Positions 26,234 to 34,972 of a DNA stretch of 64,000 bases are shown piece by piece. How positions within the stretch are numbered: position 1 is the stretch's first letter; the number at the start of each line of letters is the position of its first letter. The position numbers and the translations under genes were made by a program. The notes under the pieces were generated by a model, which saw only the letters and a list, made by a program, of their open reading frames with translations, was not told the origin of the DNA and made no database searches. This DNA comes from Nocardioides perillae (GTDB lineage: Bacteria > Actinomycetota > Actinomycetes > Propionibacteriales > Nocardioidaceae): NCBI RefSeq assembly GCF_013409425.1, contig NZ_JACCAC010000001.1, forward strand, positions 248,001 to 312,000. Direction: 5' to 3'.

Positions 26234-27807
26234 CGGAGGTCCTTCCCCGAGCGGGACGCGGGACGGGTGGTGGCAGTGGTCGCGACGCTAGGAAGCGGAC
26301 GTGTCAGCGGTGTCCCCGACCTGTTTCGCGCGTGTGAACGTGTGCCGGGGTCCTCACCGAGCAGCCGCTCGACGGTGCCGCGGCAGCCGCCGCAGCCCGT
26401 GGTGGCCCGGGTGGTCTCCCGGGCCTCGGCGAGGCTCCGGCAGCCGCGGACCGCGCCGGCCGTCGCCCCGGCGCAGGCGCACACCTCGGCCTCGTCGGGC
26501 AGGGCGGGCGGCGGTGCCGTGGTCTCGGCGAGCAGCAGCTCGCCCGGCTCGCGGGGGCCGAGCACCGTCCGCTGGTCGTGGTGCTGGGTGATGAGCCCGA
26601 CCCGCGACAGGTCGCCGACCAGGGCGGCGGCGACGATCCGGCCGTCGCGCACGACGAGCCGGCGGTGCGAGCGGGTGACCGGGTTGGTCATCTCGACCAC
26701 CTCGCCCTCGGCCCGCTCGGGGTCGCCCAGCACGGCCACGTCGAGGCCCGTCGCCCGCAGCCGCGCGACCGTGCGCACCCCGGCGTACGCCGCGGGGGCA
26801 CGGCCCGGCGGGCCGGCGGTGGCGGTGGTGGTGGCGGCGGTGGTGGTGGCGGTGGCGGTGGGGCCGACCTCCTCGACCAGCACCTGGGCCAGCACCTCGG
26901 CCTGGTCCCAGGCCGGGCCGACGAAGCCAGAGGTGAGCCCGCCGTGCTCGGCGCAGTCGCCGAGCGCGTGGACGCGGGGGTCCGTGGACGAGGTCAGCCG
27001 GTCGTCGACCAGCACCCCGCGCCGGCAGGCCAGGCCGGCGCGGCGCGCGAGCGCGGTGGAGGGGCGACCACCGGCGGCGAGCACGACGAGGTCGGCGTCG
27101 AGCACGCGGCCGGTGTCGAGCCGCACGCCGTCGGGGGTGAGCCGGGTGGCGCGCACCCCGGTGCAGACCTCGGTGCCCAGGCGGCGCAGCTCGCGGGCCA
27201 GCAGCGCGCCGGCGGCTGCGCCGACCTGGCGGTGCAGGACGTGGTCGGCACCCTCGACCAGGTCGGTGGCCAGGCCGCGGACCGACAGGGCGCGGGCGAC
27301 CTGCAGGCCGAGCAGGCCGCCGCCGACCACGACCGCGCGGGTGGAGCCGGGCAGGGCGCCCAGCAGACCCAGGCAGTCGGCCACCGACCGGAAGGCGTGC
27401 ACCCGGGGGTCGAGGCGACCGTCGACCTGCACCAGCCCGCGCACCGGCGGCAGCGTGGGGATCGAGCCGGTCGCGAGGACGAGGCGGTCCCAGGGCAGCC
27501 GGTCGCCGTCGACGAGGTGCAGCTCACGGGCCTCGCGGTCGACCTCGAGGACGCGGGTGCCGAGCCGCAGCCGGACCCCGCGCGCGGCGTACCACCCGGG
27601 GTCGCGCAGCGTGAGCGCGTCGTGGGGGTGGGTGCCCTCGAGCACGGCGGAGAGCAGGATGCGGTTGTAGGCCGGCACCGGTTCCTCGCCCACGACGGTG
27701 ACGTCGTAGCCGCGGCCGCCGTCGGTGAGCCCGGCGCCGGCCAGGTGCTCGACCAGCCGGGTGGCGGCCATGCCGCCGCCGACGACGACCAGGCGCTGCC
27801 GCGTCAC
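26230..27807 (-). CDS. FAD/NAD(P)-binding oxidoreductase with BFD [2Fe-2S] domain, nitrate reductase electron-transfer partner
   Basis: 525-residue protein related to the flavin half of NirB and to NasB/NasC electron-transfer subunits. It has the FAD motif VVVGGGMAATRLVEHL at the N-terminus, a second nucleotide motif VVVGGGLLGLQVARAL (about 193-208), GDCAEHGG before the FAD-binding end, an Ala/Thr-rich low-complexity linker (about 305-325, encoded by a GGTGGC-like simple repeat at 26817-26866) and a BFD [2Fe-2S] domain with CACAG and TGCGGC near 455-500. Lying between nasA and nirB with 4-bp overlaps on both sides, it most likely passes NAD(P)H electrons to NasA. The last 38 residues look like translated control DNA (see the GlnR-like box), so the natural stop may have been lost. 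Confidence 0.85.
   Translation of the reverse strand: MTRQRLVVVGGGMAATRLVEHLAGAGLTDGGRGYDVTVVGEEPVPAYNRILLSAVLEGTHPHDALTLRDPGWYAARGVRLRLGTRVLEVDREARELHLVDGDRLPWDRLVLATGSIPTLPPVRGLVQVDGRLDPRVHAFRSVADCLGLLGALPGSTRAVVVGGGLLGLQVARALSVRGLATDLVEGADHVLHRQVGAAAGALLARELRRLGTEVCTGVRATRLTPDGVRLDTGRVLDADLVVLAAGGRPSTALARRAGLACRRGVLVDDRLTSSTDPRVHALGDCAEHGGLTSGFVGPAWDQAEVLAQVLVEEVGPTATATTTAATTTATAGPPGRAPAAYAGVRTVARLRATGLDVAVLGDPERAEGEVVEMTNPVTRSHRRLVVRDGRIVAAALVGDLSRVGLITQHHDQRTVLGPREPGELLLAETTAPPPALPDEAEVCACAGATAGAVRGCRSLAEARETTRATTGCGGCRGTVERLLGEDPGTRSHARNRSGTPLTRPLPSVATTATTRPASRSGKDLR
26323..26338. promoter_or_regulatory. GlnR-like box upstream of nirB
   Basis: On the minus strand the site reads TTCAC-ACGCGC-GAAAC, one mismatch from the actinobacterial GlnR consensus GTnAC-N6-GnAAC. 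It lies 90 bp before the nirB ATG, inside the 3' end of the upstream gene's open frame. If functional it would give nirB-nirD-nnaR their own nitrogen-responsive promoter. Seen by eye only. Confidence 0.4.
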
Positions 27808-30017
27808 CGTGGGCCCGCCGCCGTCGCGAGGCGGGCCTCGGAGGCCTCCTCGACGACCCGGGTCGCCGCCGCCACCCCGGTCGCCGCGGTCACCGCGGTG
27901 ATCGACGCCGCGCACACCTTGAACTCCGGCATCCGGCTGGCGGGGTCGAGCGCGTCGACCGTGAGCCGGTTGACCCCGACCCAGTGGAAGGGCACGAAGA
28001 CGGTGTCGGGCCGGATCGTGGGCACCACCCGCGCCGGTGCCCGCAGCGCCCCCCGGCGGGTGGCGACCTCCACGAGCCCGCCGTCGTCGACGCCGAGCCG
28101 GCCGGCGAGCATCGGGTGCAGCTCGACGAAGGGGCCGGTGTCGGGCAGCTCGCGGATGCGGCGGGTCTGGGCGCCGGACTGGTACTGCGCGAGCACCCGT
28201 CCCGTCGTCAGGTGGACCGGGTAGGCGTCGTCCACCGGCTCGGCCGGCCCGCGGTGGTCCACGACGTGGAACCGCGCGCGACCGTCGGGGTGGGCGAAGC
28301 GCTCGGTGAACATCCGCGGCGTCCCGGGGTGCGGGACGACGCCGTCCGCGTCACCGCCGTCGACCCAGGCGTCGTCGGGCGGGGCGGGGCAGGGCCAGAA
28401 GACCCCACCCTCGCGCCGCACCCGCTCCCACGTGATGCCGGAGTAGTCGGCCGGGCCGCCCGCCGAGGCGCGGCGCAGCTCGTCGAAGACCACCGCGGGG
28501 TCGGTCGAGAAGGAGCCGGGCGACCCCAGCCGCTCGGCCAGCCCGGCGAGGACGTCGAGGTCGCTGCGCACGCCGGCGGGCGGGGTCAGCGCCTGCTCGC
28601 GCAGCAGCACCCGCCCCTCGAGGTTGGTCACCGTGCCGCTCTCCTCGGCCCACTGCGTCACCGGCAGCACCACGTCGGCGAGCGCGGCGGTCTCCGACAT
28701 CACCAGGTCGCAGACGACCAGCAGGTCCAGCGCCTCGAGCCGCTGCACCACGCGGGAGGCGTGGGGCGCCGAGACGACGGGGTTGGAGCCGTGCACCAGG
28801 AGGGCCCGCGGGCCCTCCTGGGTGCCCAGGGCGTCGAGCAGCTCGTACGCCGAGCGGCCGGGGCCCGGCAGCTGCGCCGGGTCGACGCCCCACACGGCGG
28901 CGACGTGCGCGCGGGCTGCGGGGTCGGTGATCGAGCGGTAGCCGGGCAGCTGGTCGGCCTTCTGCCCGTGCTCGCGGCCGCCCTGCCCGTTGCCCTGCCC
29001 GGTGAGGCAGCCGTAGCCAGACGCGCGCCGGCCCGGCAGCCCGAGGGCGAGCACGAGGTCGATCCAGGCGAGCACGGTGTCGGAGCCCTGGGCGTGCTGC
29101 TCGGCGCCGCGGGCGGTGAGCACGACCGCGCGCTCGGCAGCGACCAGGGCCGCGGCCAGCGCGCGGACGTCGTCGGCGGGCACGCCCGTGACGCGCTCGA
29201 CGCGCTCGGGCCACCACGCCGCCACGGCGTCGCGGACCGCCTCGAAGCCGACGGTGCGGGTGGCGACGTACTCCTCGTCGACGCCGCCGGCGGCCACGAC
29301 GCAGTGCAGCAGGCCGAGCGCGAGGGCGAGGTCGGTGCCCGGCACCGGCTGCAGGTGGTCGTCGGCGCGCTCCGCCGTGGGGGTGCGACGCGGGTCGACC
29401 ACCACGACGCGCCCGCCCCGCTCGCGGAGCCGGTCGAGGTGGCGTGCGGCCGGCGGCATGGTCTCGGCGAGGTTGGAGCCGACCAGCACGAGCAGGTCGG
29501 TCTGCTCGAGGTCGGCGAGGGGGAAGGGCAGGCCGCGGTCGACCCCGAAGGCGCGGGTGCCGGCGGAGGCGGCCGAGCTCATGCACCAGCGGCCGTTGTA
29601 GTCGACCTGGCTGGTGCGCAGCGCGACCCGGGCGAACTTGCCCAGCGCGTAGGCCTTCTCGTTGGTCAGCCCGCCGCCGCCGAAGACCGCCACCCCGTCG
29701 GGCCCGTGGGCGGCCTGCACCCGGCGGATGCCGTCGGCGACCACGTCGAGGGCCTCGTCCCACTCGGCGGCGCGCCACTCCCCCGTGCTGCGGTCGCGGA
29801 GCAGCGGCGTGGTGAGCCGCTCCCGGCTGCCGACGAGGCCACCGGCCGACCAGCCCTTGCGGCACAGCGCGCCCTCGTTGACCGGGTGCTCCCACGAGGT
29901 CACTTCCGCTCGCCCACCTCGCGTCGTGGGACGCGCGACCGTCATCCCGCACTGCAGGGAGCAGTAGGGGCAGTGCGTGCGCGTGGGGCCCGCGGGGCGG
30001 CCGGTGGGTCGCGGCAT
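27804..30017 (-). CDS. nasA: assimilatory nitrate reductase catalytic subunit
   Basis: Cytoplasmic molybdopterin enzyme reducing nitrate to nitrite. The 737-residue protein has the N-terminal [4Fe-4S] ligands C16, C19, C23 and C52 (CPYCSLQC and LCRKGW), molybdopterin dinucleotide domains with TNEKAYALGKFAR, YGCLTGQGNGQGGREHGQKADQLPG split across the middle, and the MopB C-terminal beta-barrel (about 600-720, HLTTGRVLAQYQSGAQTRR). No twin-arginine signal, in line with an assimilatory enzyme. ATG 30017 overlaps the last base of the narK stop. Electron donor is probably the next gene. Confidence 0.93.
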   Translation of the reverse strand: MPRPTGRPAGPTRTHCPYCSLQCGMTVARPTTRGGRAEVTSWEHPVNEGALCRKGWSAGGLVGSRERLTTPLLRDRSTGEWRAAEWDEALDVVADGIRRVQAAHGPDGVAVFGGGGLTNEKAYALGKFARVALRTSQVDYNGRWCMSSAASAGTRAFGVDRGLPFPLADLEQTDLLVLVGSNLAETMPPAARHLDRLRERGGRVVVVDPRRTPTAERADDHLQPVPGTDLALALGLLHCVVAAGGVDEEYVATRTVGFEAVRDAVAAWWPERVERVTGVPADDVRALAAALVAAERAVVLTARGAEQHAQGSDTVLAWIDLVLALGLPGRRASGYGCLTGQGNGQGGREHGQKADQLPGYRSITDPAARAHVAAVWGVDPAQLPGPGRSAYELLDALGTQEGPRALLVHGSNPVVSAPHASRVVQRLEALDLLVVCDLVMSETAALADVVLPVTQWAEESGTVTNLEGRVLLREQALTPPAGVRSDLDVLAGLAERLGSPGSFSTDPAVVFDELRRASAGGPADYSGITWERVRREGGVFWPCPAPPDDAWVDGGDADGVVPHPGTPRMFTERFAHPDGRARFHVVDHRGPAEPVDDAYPVHLTTGRVLAQYQSGAQTRRIRELPDTGPFVELHPMLAGRLGVDDGGLVEVATRRGALRAPARVVPTIRPDTVFVPFHWVGVNRLTVDALDPASRMPEFKVCAASITAVTAATGVAAATRVVEEASEARLATAAGPR

Positions 30018-31549
30018 CAGACCCCCGCCTGCCCGAGGACCGACGAGCGCCGGGCGTAGACGGCGTACGTCACCGCGGCGCAGACCAGGTAGTAGGCGGT
30101 GAAGACGACGAACGCCGTCTCGACCGCGCTGACCGGGTCGTCGATCCAGGGGGCGCCGAACATCATCGGGATGCCGAAGCCGCCGAGGGCGCCGACCGCG
30201 CCGATCACGCCGAGGGCGGCGGAGCACTCCTTCGTGGCCGCGGCCAGCGCAGCGGTGCGCTCGGCGCTGCCTGCAGCGGTGCCCTGCTCGGCGCGGTGGC
30301 GCCAGATGACCGGCACCATCCGGAAGACCGCGCCGTTGCCGATGCCCGTGGCGGCGAAGACGAAGAGGAAGGCGCCGAGGAAGAGCGGGAACCACGCCGC
30401 GTTGGCCTCGGCGACCGCGACCGACTGCTCCGGGTTGGGCGCGAGCCGGGTGAGGGTCCACAGCACCACCAGCGTGCCGAGCACCAGGCCGCCGAAGGAG
30501 GCGAGCGTGACCCGCGCGCCGCCCAGGCGGTCGGCCAGCCAGCCGCCGAAGGGCCGGGTGAAGGAGCCGACGAGCGCGCCGAGGAAGGCGTAGTAGGCGA
30601 AGTTGACCCCCGCACCGGCGCCGTCGGGGGTGGGGACGAAGAAGTTCAGCTTGATCAGCAGCGGCATGGCGGCGGAGTAGCCGATGAAGGAGCCGAAGGA
30701 GCCGACGTAGAGGAACGAGACCAGCCACGTCTGGGGTCGCACCACCACGCCCAGCTGCTCACGGGGGCGCGAGGAGGCGACGGCCAGGTTGTCCATGGCG
30801 GCGTAGGCCGCGACCGCGGCCACCACCGCCAGGGCGGCGTAGAGCCACCCCGCGCGCTCGAGGTGGAGGCCACCGTCCGAGGCCTGGACCAGGCCGAAGA
30901 GGCCCGCACCGCCCACGAGGACGGGCAGGAGGAGCTGGATCACCGCCACGCCCAGGTTGCCCCCCGCCGCGTTGAGGCCGAGGGCCGCCCCCTTCTCCGC
31001 GGTGGGGTAGAAGAAGTTGATGTTGGCCATCGAGCTGGCGAAGTTGCCGCCGCCGAGGCCGGCCGTCGCCGCGATCAGCAGGAACGCCCAGTAGGGGGTC
31101 GTCGGGTCCTGCACGGCCCAGACGAAGAGCAGCGTCGGCACCAGCAGGAGGAGTGCGCTGGTGACGGTCCAGTTGCGACCGCCGAAGCGGGCCACGGCGA
31201 AGCTGTAGGGCAACCGGATCAGCGCGCCGACCAGGTTGGGCGCCGCCACGAGCACGAAGAGCTGCTGGGCGCTGAAGTCGAACCCCGAGGCCACCAGCAG
31301 GGCCGCGCTCACGCTCCAGATCAGCCAGACCGAGAAGCCCAGGTGCTCGGCGAAGATCGACCACACCAGGTTGCGCCGGGCGACCGGCCGACCGGTGGAC
31401 GCCCAGAAGTCGGGGTCCTCGGGCCGCCAGTCCTCGATCCACCGGCCGGTGCGGCGCGAGCCGGCGGCGCTCGGTGTTGCGGGGGCTGCGGTGGTGGTCG
31501 CGGTGTCGGCGGGGCGGGCCGGGGGCGCCACGGAGTGGTCGAGGGTCAC
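30017..31549 (-). CDS. narK: nitrate/nitrite transporter, MFS
   Basis: Inner-membrane nitrate importer, 510 residues with 12 predicted helices after a 60-residue Ala/Thr-rich cytoplasmic N-terminus. The nitrate-porter signature regions are present: GLGGGNFASSMANINFFYP in helix 5 and ATGIGNGAVFRMVP in helix 11, with the substrate-coordinating arginines in LIRLPYSFAVARFGGR and GSFTRPFGGWLADRLGG. First gene of the nitrate operon. ATG at 31549. A TTGACA at 31635-31640 (minus strand) could be a -35, but no matching -10 or clear GlnR box was found in the 163-bp leader. Confidence 0.93.
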   Translation of the reverse strand: MTLDHSVAPPARPADTATTTAAPATPSAAGSRRTGRWIEDWRPEDPDFWASTGRPVARRNLVWSIFAEHLGFSVWLIWSVSAALLVASGFDFSAQQLFVLVAAPNLVGALIRLPYSFAVARFGGRNWTVTSALLLLVPTLLFVWAVQDPTTPYWAFLLIAATAGLGGGNFASSMANINFFYPTAEKGAALGLNAAGGNLGVAVIQLLLPVLVGGAGLFGLVQASDGGLHLERAGWLYAALAVVAAVAAYAAMDNLAVASSRPREQLGVVVRPQTWLVSFLYVGSFGSFIGYSAAMPLLIKLNFFVPTPDGAGAGVNFAYYAFLGALVGSFTRPFGGWLADRLGGARVTLASFGGLVLGTLVVLWTLTRLAPNPEQSVAVAEANAAWFPLFLGAFLFVFAATGIGNGAVFRMVPVIWRHRAEQGTAAGSAERTAALAAATKECSAALGVIGAVGALGGFGIPMMFGAPWIDDPVSAVETAFVVFTAYYLVCAAVTYAVYARRSSVLGQAGV

Positions 31550-31712
31550 GGTGGCTCCTGCGGGAGGTCGGGGTCGGTGCGACCGACCCTCGCCCTCCCG
31601 TGTTGCGCCGGCCCGACGGCCGGCCTCACCGAGGTGTCAACTTCTCCTCACGGCCTCACACGGGCCGGTGACCGTCCTCGCCGACGTCGCCGGGTGACCC
31701 GTCGCGCGCGGC

Positions 31713-32072
31713 TCAGCGCCCCCGCATCGTCGCGACCGCCACGACGTTGGCGAGGACGACGACCGCGGTGCCGACGAGCTCGTGGCCCGCGGGCACCTGG
31801 TGGAGCAGGACCACGCCGACGACGACCGCCAGCACCGGGTGCACGCTCGACAGCACGCCGAAGGCGCGCGGCGGCACCGACCCCAGGGCGGTGAGGTCGA
31901 GCGCGTACGGCACGACCGAGCTGAGCACCCCGGACGCCACGGCGGCGAGCAGCACCCACGGGCCCGGGCGCTCCACCACCAGCACCGCCACCAGCGCCGG
32001 CGCCGTCAGCAGGGCGGCGCACCCCGAGGCAGCGGCCGTCGCCTGCAGACCCGGCAGGCGGGTCCCGACCAG
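31713..32072 (-). pseudogene. EamA/RhtA-type transporter remnant, C-terminal half
   Basis: About 120 residues with four hydrophobic helices match the second EamA repeat of DMT-superfamily exporters (GTRLPGLQATAAASGCAALL, SSVVPYALDLTALGSVPPRAFGVLSS, VVLLHQVPAGHELVGTAVVVLANVVAVA). The first EamA repeat is missing. The reading frame is continuous with a HATPase domain upstream, giving an open chimera without break at about 32073. Confidence 0.8.
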
Positions 32073-32785
32073 CCGGCCGAGGGCCAGGACGACCTCGGCT
32101 CGGGTGCCGCCGTCGGCCCCGGGCTCGACGGCGAAGGAGTCGGTGAAGGCGTGGATGAGGGCGAGCCCCCGGCCACCCGACGTCCGGGTGGCCACCGGGG
32201 CGGGCTCGACCCAAGCGCCGCGGTCGACCACGGTGCAGGTCACCTGGCCACGCTCGCCGAGGTGCGCGGCCAGCTCGAGCGCGTTGGGCCGGTCCGCTCG
32301 GGCCGCGGTCTCCCGGGTGTCGTAGGCGTGCTCGACGACGTTGGCGAGCAGCTCGCCCACGGCGTGCTCGCCGGCGACCAGGTCCGCGTCGGCGACCCCC
32401 AGCTCGGTGAGCCACGCGACGAAGTCGTGGCGGGCCTGCGTCGCGGTGTCGACAGTGGCGGGGCCCTGACGATGCAGCGGCGCGGAGGCTGGCACGCGCT
32501 GCGCGGCCAGCAGGGTGATGTCGTCGCTGTGCCCCGTGTGCCGCGTCAGCAGCTCGAGGGTGACCTCGCAGATGCGCTCGGTCACGCTGCCCGCTTCGCG
32601 ACCGAGCAGCAGCTCGGGCCGCCGGGCGTTGGCCGCGACCCGGGCCAGGTCCGCCGACGCGACGTCCACCGAGGTGCCCGGCCGCTCCAGGATGCCGTCG
32701 GTGTAGAGCAGGAGCGTGTCGCCCTGCCCGAGCTCGACCTCGCCCTGCTCAACGCTGGTGGTCCCGACCGCGGCGACACCGAGCG
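32073..32785 (-). pseudogene. SpoIIE phosphatase / HATPase regulator remnant
   Basis: From about 32785 the frame reads [13 protein letters not shown] and [16 protein letters not shown], the C-terminal core of a PP2C/SpoIIE phosphatase, then an RsbW-like HATPase domain with N-box GELLANVVEHAYD, VVDRG and G-box GGRGLALIHAF. Such SpoIIE-HATPase proteins control anti-sigma antagonists. The N-terminal sensor and most of the phosphatase are missing, and the 3' side runs in frame into an EamA half. A GTG at 32669 could in theory start translation of a HATPase-EamA chimera of 318 residues, but no ribosome site is visible. Confidence 0.75.
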
Positions 32786-32985
32786 ACCGAGCTCACGGCC
32801 GAAGCCGGAGCGCTTGACCCCGCCGAAGGGCAGCTCGGCGCCCTCGGCGCCGACGCCGTTGACGAAGACCATGCCGACGTCGAGCTGCTCGGCCACGCGG
32901 CGGGCCTGCTCCGGGTCGGTGGTGAACACGTAGGACCCCAGGCCGTACGACATGTCGTTGGCGATCTGCTCGCCGCCGCCGCCCG
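32786..32985 (-). pseudogene. aldehyde dehydrogenase remnant, internal C-terminal segment
   Basis: About 65 residues ([53 protein letters not shown]) are unmistakably the C-terminal region of an NAD(P) aldehyde dehydrogenase of the succinate-semialdehyde class. Both the catalytic part and the last 20 or so residues are missing: it is bounded by a SpoIIE fragment on one side and a LysR fragment on the other. Confidence 0.85.
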
Positions 32986-33004
32986 GCTCGAGGCCGGCGC
33001 CGCG

Positions 33005-33517
33005 GTGCAGGCCCGCGGTCGGGTCGAGCGGGTGACGATCGCGGCGCCGACGGTGACGCTGACCGACGTGGTCGCGCCGTTCGTGGCGACGATGTCGCCC
33101 GACGACCCCGTCGTGGACGTGCGGCCCGCCGACGCCTCCGACCCGGCCGAGGTCCTGCGCGCCGGCGCCGACCTCATCGGCACCCAGCGCCCGCCCGCAC
33201 CTTTCCGGTCCCGCCCGCTCGCGGTCCTGCCGGTGTGGGCCTACGTCCGCGCGGACCACCCCTGGGCGGCTCGCCGCTCGGTCACCCTCAGCGAGCTCGT
33301 GGTGCAGCCGCTGGTGCTGCTGCCGCCCCACTTCACCGCCCGGGAGGCGGTCGACGCAGCGGTCGGCGCGGCGGGCGCGTCGTACGCCTCGGTCGTCGAG
33401 GCCGCCAACGGCACCGTCGCACAGGCCCTGGCCGCGTCGGGCCGGGGCGTCGCGGTGGTCTCCGACGACCCCCGGCACGACCTGGTGCCCCTCGCGGTCG
33501 ACCCCGCGGATGCGTGA
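33005..33517 (+). pseudogene. LysR-family regulator remnant, effector domain only
   Basis: The frame reads [21 protein letters not shown], then [19 protein letters not shown] and [20 protein letters not shown], typical of the LTTR co-inducer domain (from about residue 85 of a normal protein to its end). The HTH is absent. It points away from the aldehyde dehydrogenase stump, so the two look like a former divergent regulator/target pair that lost both 5' halves, as with the TetR/MFS pair at 11.05 kb. Confidence 0.8.
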
Positions 33518-33525
33518 ACCGCTTC

Positions 33526-33708
33526 ATGAGTACCCGGTTGAAGAACCTGACTGCCGCTGAACGTGAGCGCCTCTCGATAAAGGTCGTGCGCGCCAATCGC
33601 GAGCTCAGCATGCGCGGAGCGATCAAGGAATACTCGCTCCGCAACGCTCACCACTTCGGCCTGGTGCTGCTGGCGATGTGTGGCGTCAGGATCGACGGAC
33701 TGGCGTGA
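33526..33708 (+). CDS. small hypothetical protein
   Basis: 60-residue ORF from ATG 33526 with a basic, helical N-terminal half (KNLTAAERERLSIKVVRANRE) and a hydrophobic C-terminal end. Not recognised. Codon use differs from the surroundings: it contains ATA, AAT and other A/T-ending codons that are rare in the flanking genes. No good ribosome site. It may be a fragment of a mobile-element gene. Confidence 0.3.
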   Translation: MSTRLKNLTAAERERLSIKVVRANRELSMRGAIKEYSLRNAHHFGLVLLAMCGVRIDGLA

Positions 33709-33817
33709 CCAGCACGGCCCGACCGATCGCCGACTGAGAGCCCAAATCGGTCGGAGCAGCTTGCTGTGGCTAGATTCGCGGAACTCAGGGCACCAACACG
33801 ACGAGGAGTGTTTGCTG

Positions 33818-34972
33818 GTGAGCGCAAGCCAGGCACGTTCGCTCATCGAGCAATGGCATGCCTACATCGCAGTCGAGCAGACTCTCTCGGACCGGGAGGC
33901 CGACCGGCGCTCCGCGGAGCTGACGGAGAAGACTGCTGAGCTGCTCGCGGCTGGAGGGGCCGATCGGCGGGCTCTCCTCGACGCCTTCGCCGGGGAGGAC
34001 GGCCTTGCCGGTGCCATCGGAACCGCCCTGCTCCCACCCCCAGCCCGACGCGTTCTCGACCCCGACGGGTTCCGACGCCACCCCGAGGTCGCCTTCGAGG
34101 CCACCGAACTGCCTCTCAGCACGGCCCTCTGCCTGCCGGTCGCCGACGAGATGGTCGACCACGACGGGTTCCGCGCCGACCCGCTGGCCTGGACCGGGTC
34201 GTGGTTCGCCGGCTCCCCCGCAGTCGCGAGAACAGAACGGACCACCTTCCGGTGGCCGACGCGTCACGACGGCCATCCCCTGACATTCGTAGCCCAGGTC
34301 GACTTGGCAGCAGAGTCCGCCAACCAGGGCTTCGAGGAGTACGGCACCACCGGCCTCCCGGACGACGGCGTTCTGCAGTTCTTCCATGATCTGGAGACGT
34401 ACGGCGACGACGACGACACCGACCCGTCGGCCTGGGCGGTGCGGTGGATGCCCCCCTTCATGCCCGACGAGCTCGTCGTGGCCGATCCCCCCAAAGGCAT
34501 GGATCCACTACCGGCTGTGCCCATCAACGCGCAGACCAACCTCACCGCACCCGACCTGGACGACACCCGGCGCAGGTCCTGGCCAGCCGCAGACGTCGAG
34601 CGCTATGACCGGGCCCGCGACTGGCTAGAGCTCTCCGCAGCCGAAGCGAACATGATGGCCTCCAGCCCCGGAACCGCGCTCACCCCCTGGCACGACGAGT
34701 TCGTGCCCCCGACCGAGGTCTCACGGCTGGGCGGACACCCATTCACCGCCACCACCCCACGGCTGCACGAGGTCCTGCACAAGCATCTGCCCCTGTCGTC
34801 CGGCGACCGTCACACGTTGCTGCTCGACCTCAACCCACTCCAACTCGACGCTCACGTCCCCGCCTCAGAACAGTGGTTCCACGGCGGGGGACACCTGGAG
34901 GTCTGGATAGGGGCCAACGCCCTGGCCACTCGCGACTTCGACAGCTGCTGGAGCTTCATCCGTACGGGCTGA
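33818..34972 (+). CDS. DUF1963 (YwqG-like) domain protein
   Basis: 384-residue protein. The C-terminal two thirds match the DUF1963/YwqG pattern: LTFVAQVDLAAE, LQFFHDLETYGDDDD, SRLGGHPF and LLLDLNPLQLDA correspond to its conserved blocks (beta-sheet fold, often in contact-dependent or immunity-like gene sets). The first 70 residues are helical and charged. GTG 33818 is preceded by GAGGAG at 33803-33808 with a 9-nt spacer. Base composition is lower in G+C than flanking genes, consistent with horizontal transfer. Biochemical role unknown. Confidence 0.7.
   Translation: MSASQARSLIEQWHAYIAVEQTLSDREADRRSAELTEKTAELLAAGGADRRALLDAFAGEDGLAGAIGTALLPPPARRVLDPDGFRRHPEVAFEATELPLSTALCLPVADEMVDHDGFRADPLAWTGSWFAGSPAVARTERTTFRWPTRHDGHPLTFVAQVDLAAESANQGFEEYGTTGLPDDGVLQFFHDLETYGDDDDTDPSAWAVRWMPPFMPDELVVADPPKGMDPLPAVPINAQTNLTAPDLDDTRRRSWPAADVERYDRARDWLELSAAEANMMASSPGTALTPWHDEFVPPTEVSRLGGHPFTATTPRLHEVLHKHLPLSSGDRHTLLLDLNPLQLDAHVPASEQWFHGGGHLEVWIGANALATRDFDSCWSFIRTG

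Noticed and set aside
26815..26866. GGTGGC-type array as possible CRISPR or minisatellite
   Set aside because: Short imperfect simple repeat encoding an Ala/Thr linker; no spacers.
23651..27670. 1339-codon plus-strand open frame over nirB
   Set aside because: Antisense shadow; protein has no family character and the minus-strand genes are certain.
31550..31712. GlnR box and promoter for narK
   Set aside because: Only a TTGACA and poor matches (GTCAA, CTCAC) were seen; no pair with acceptable spacing.
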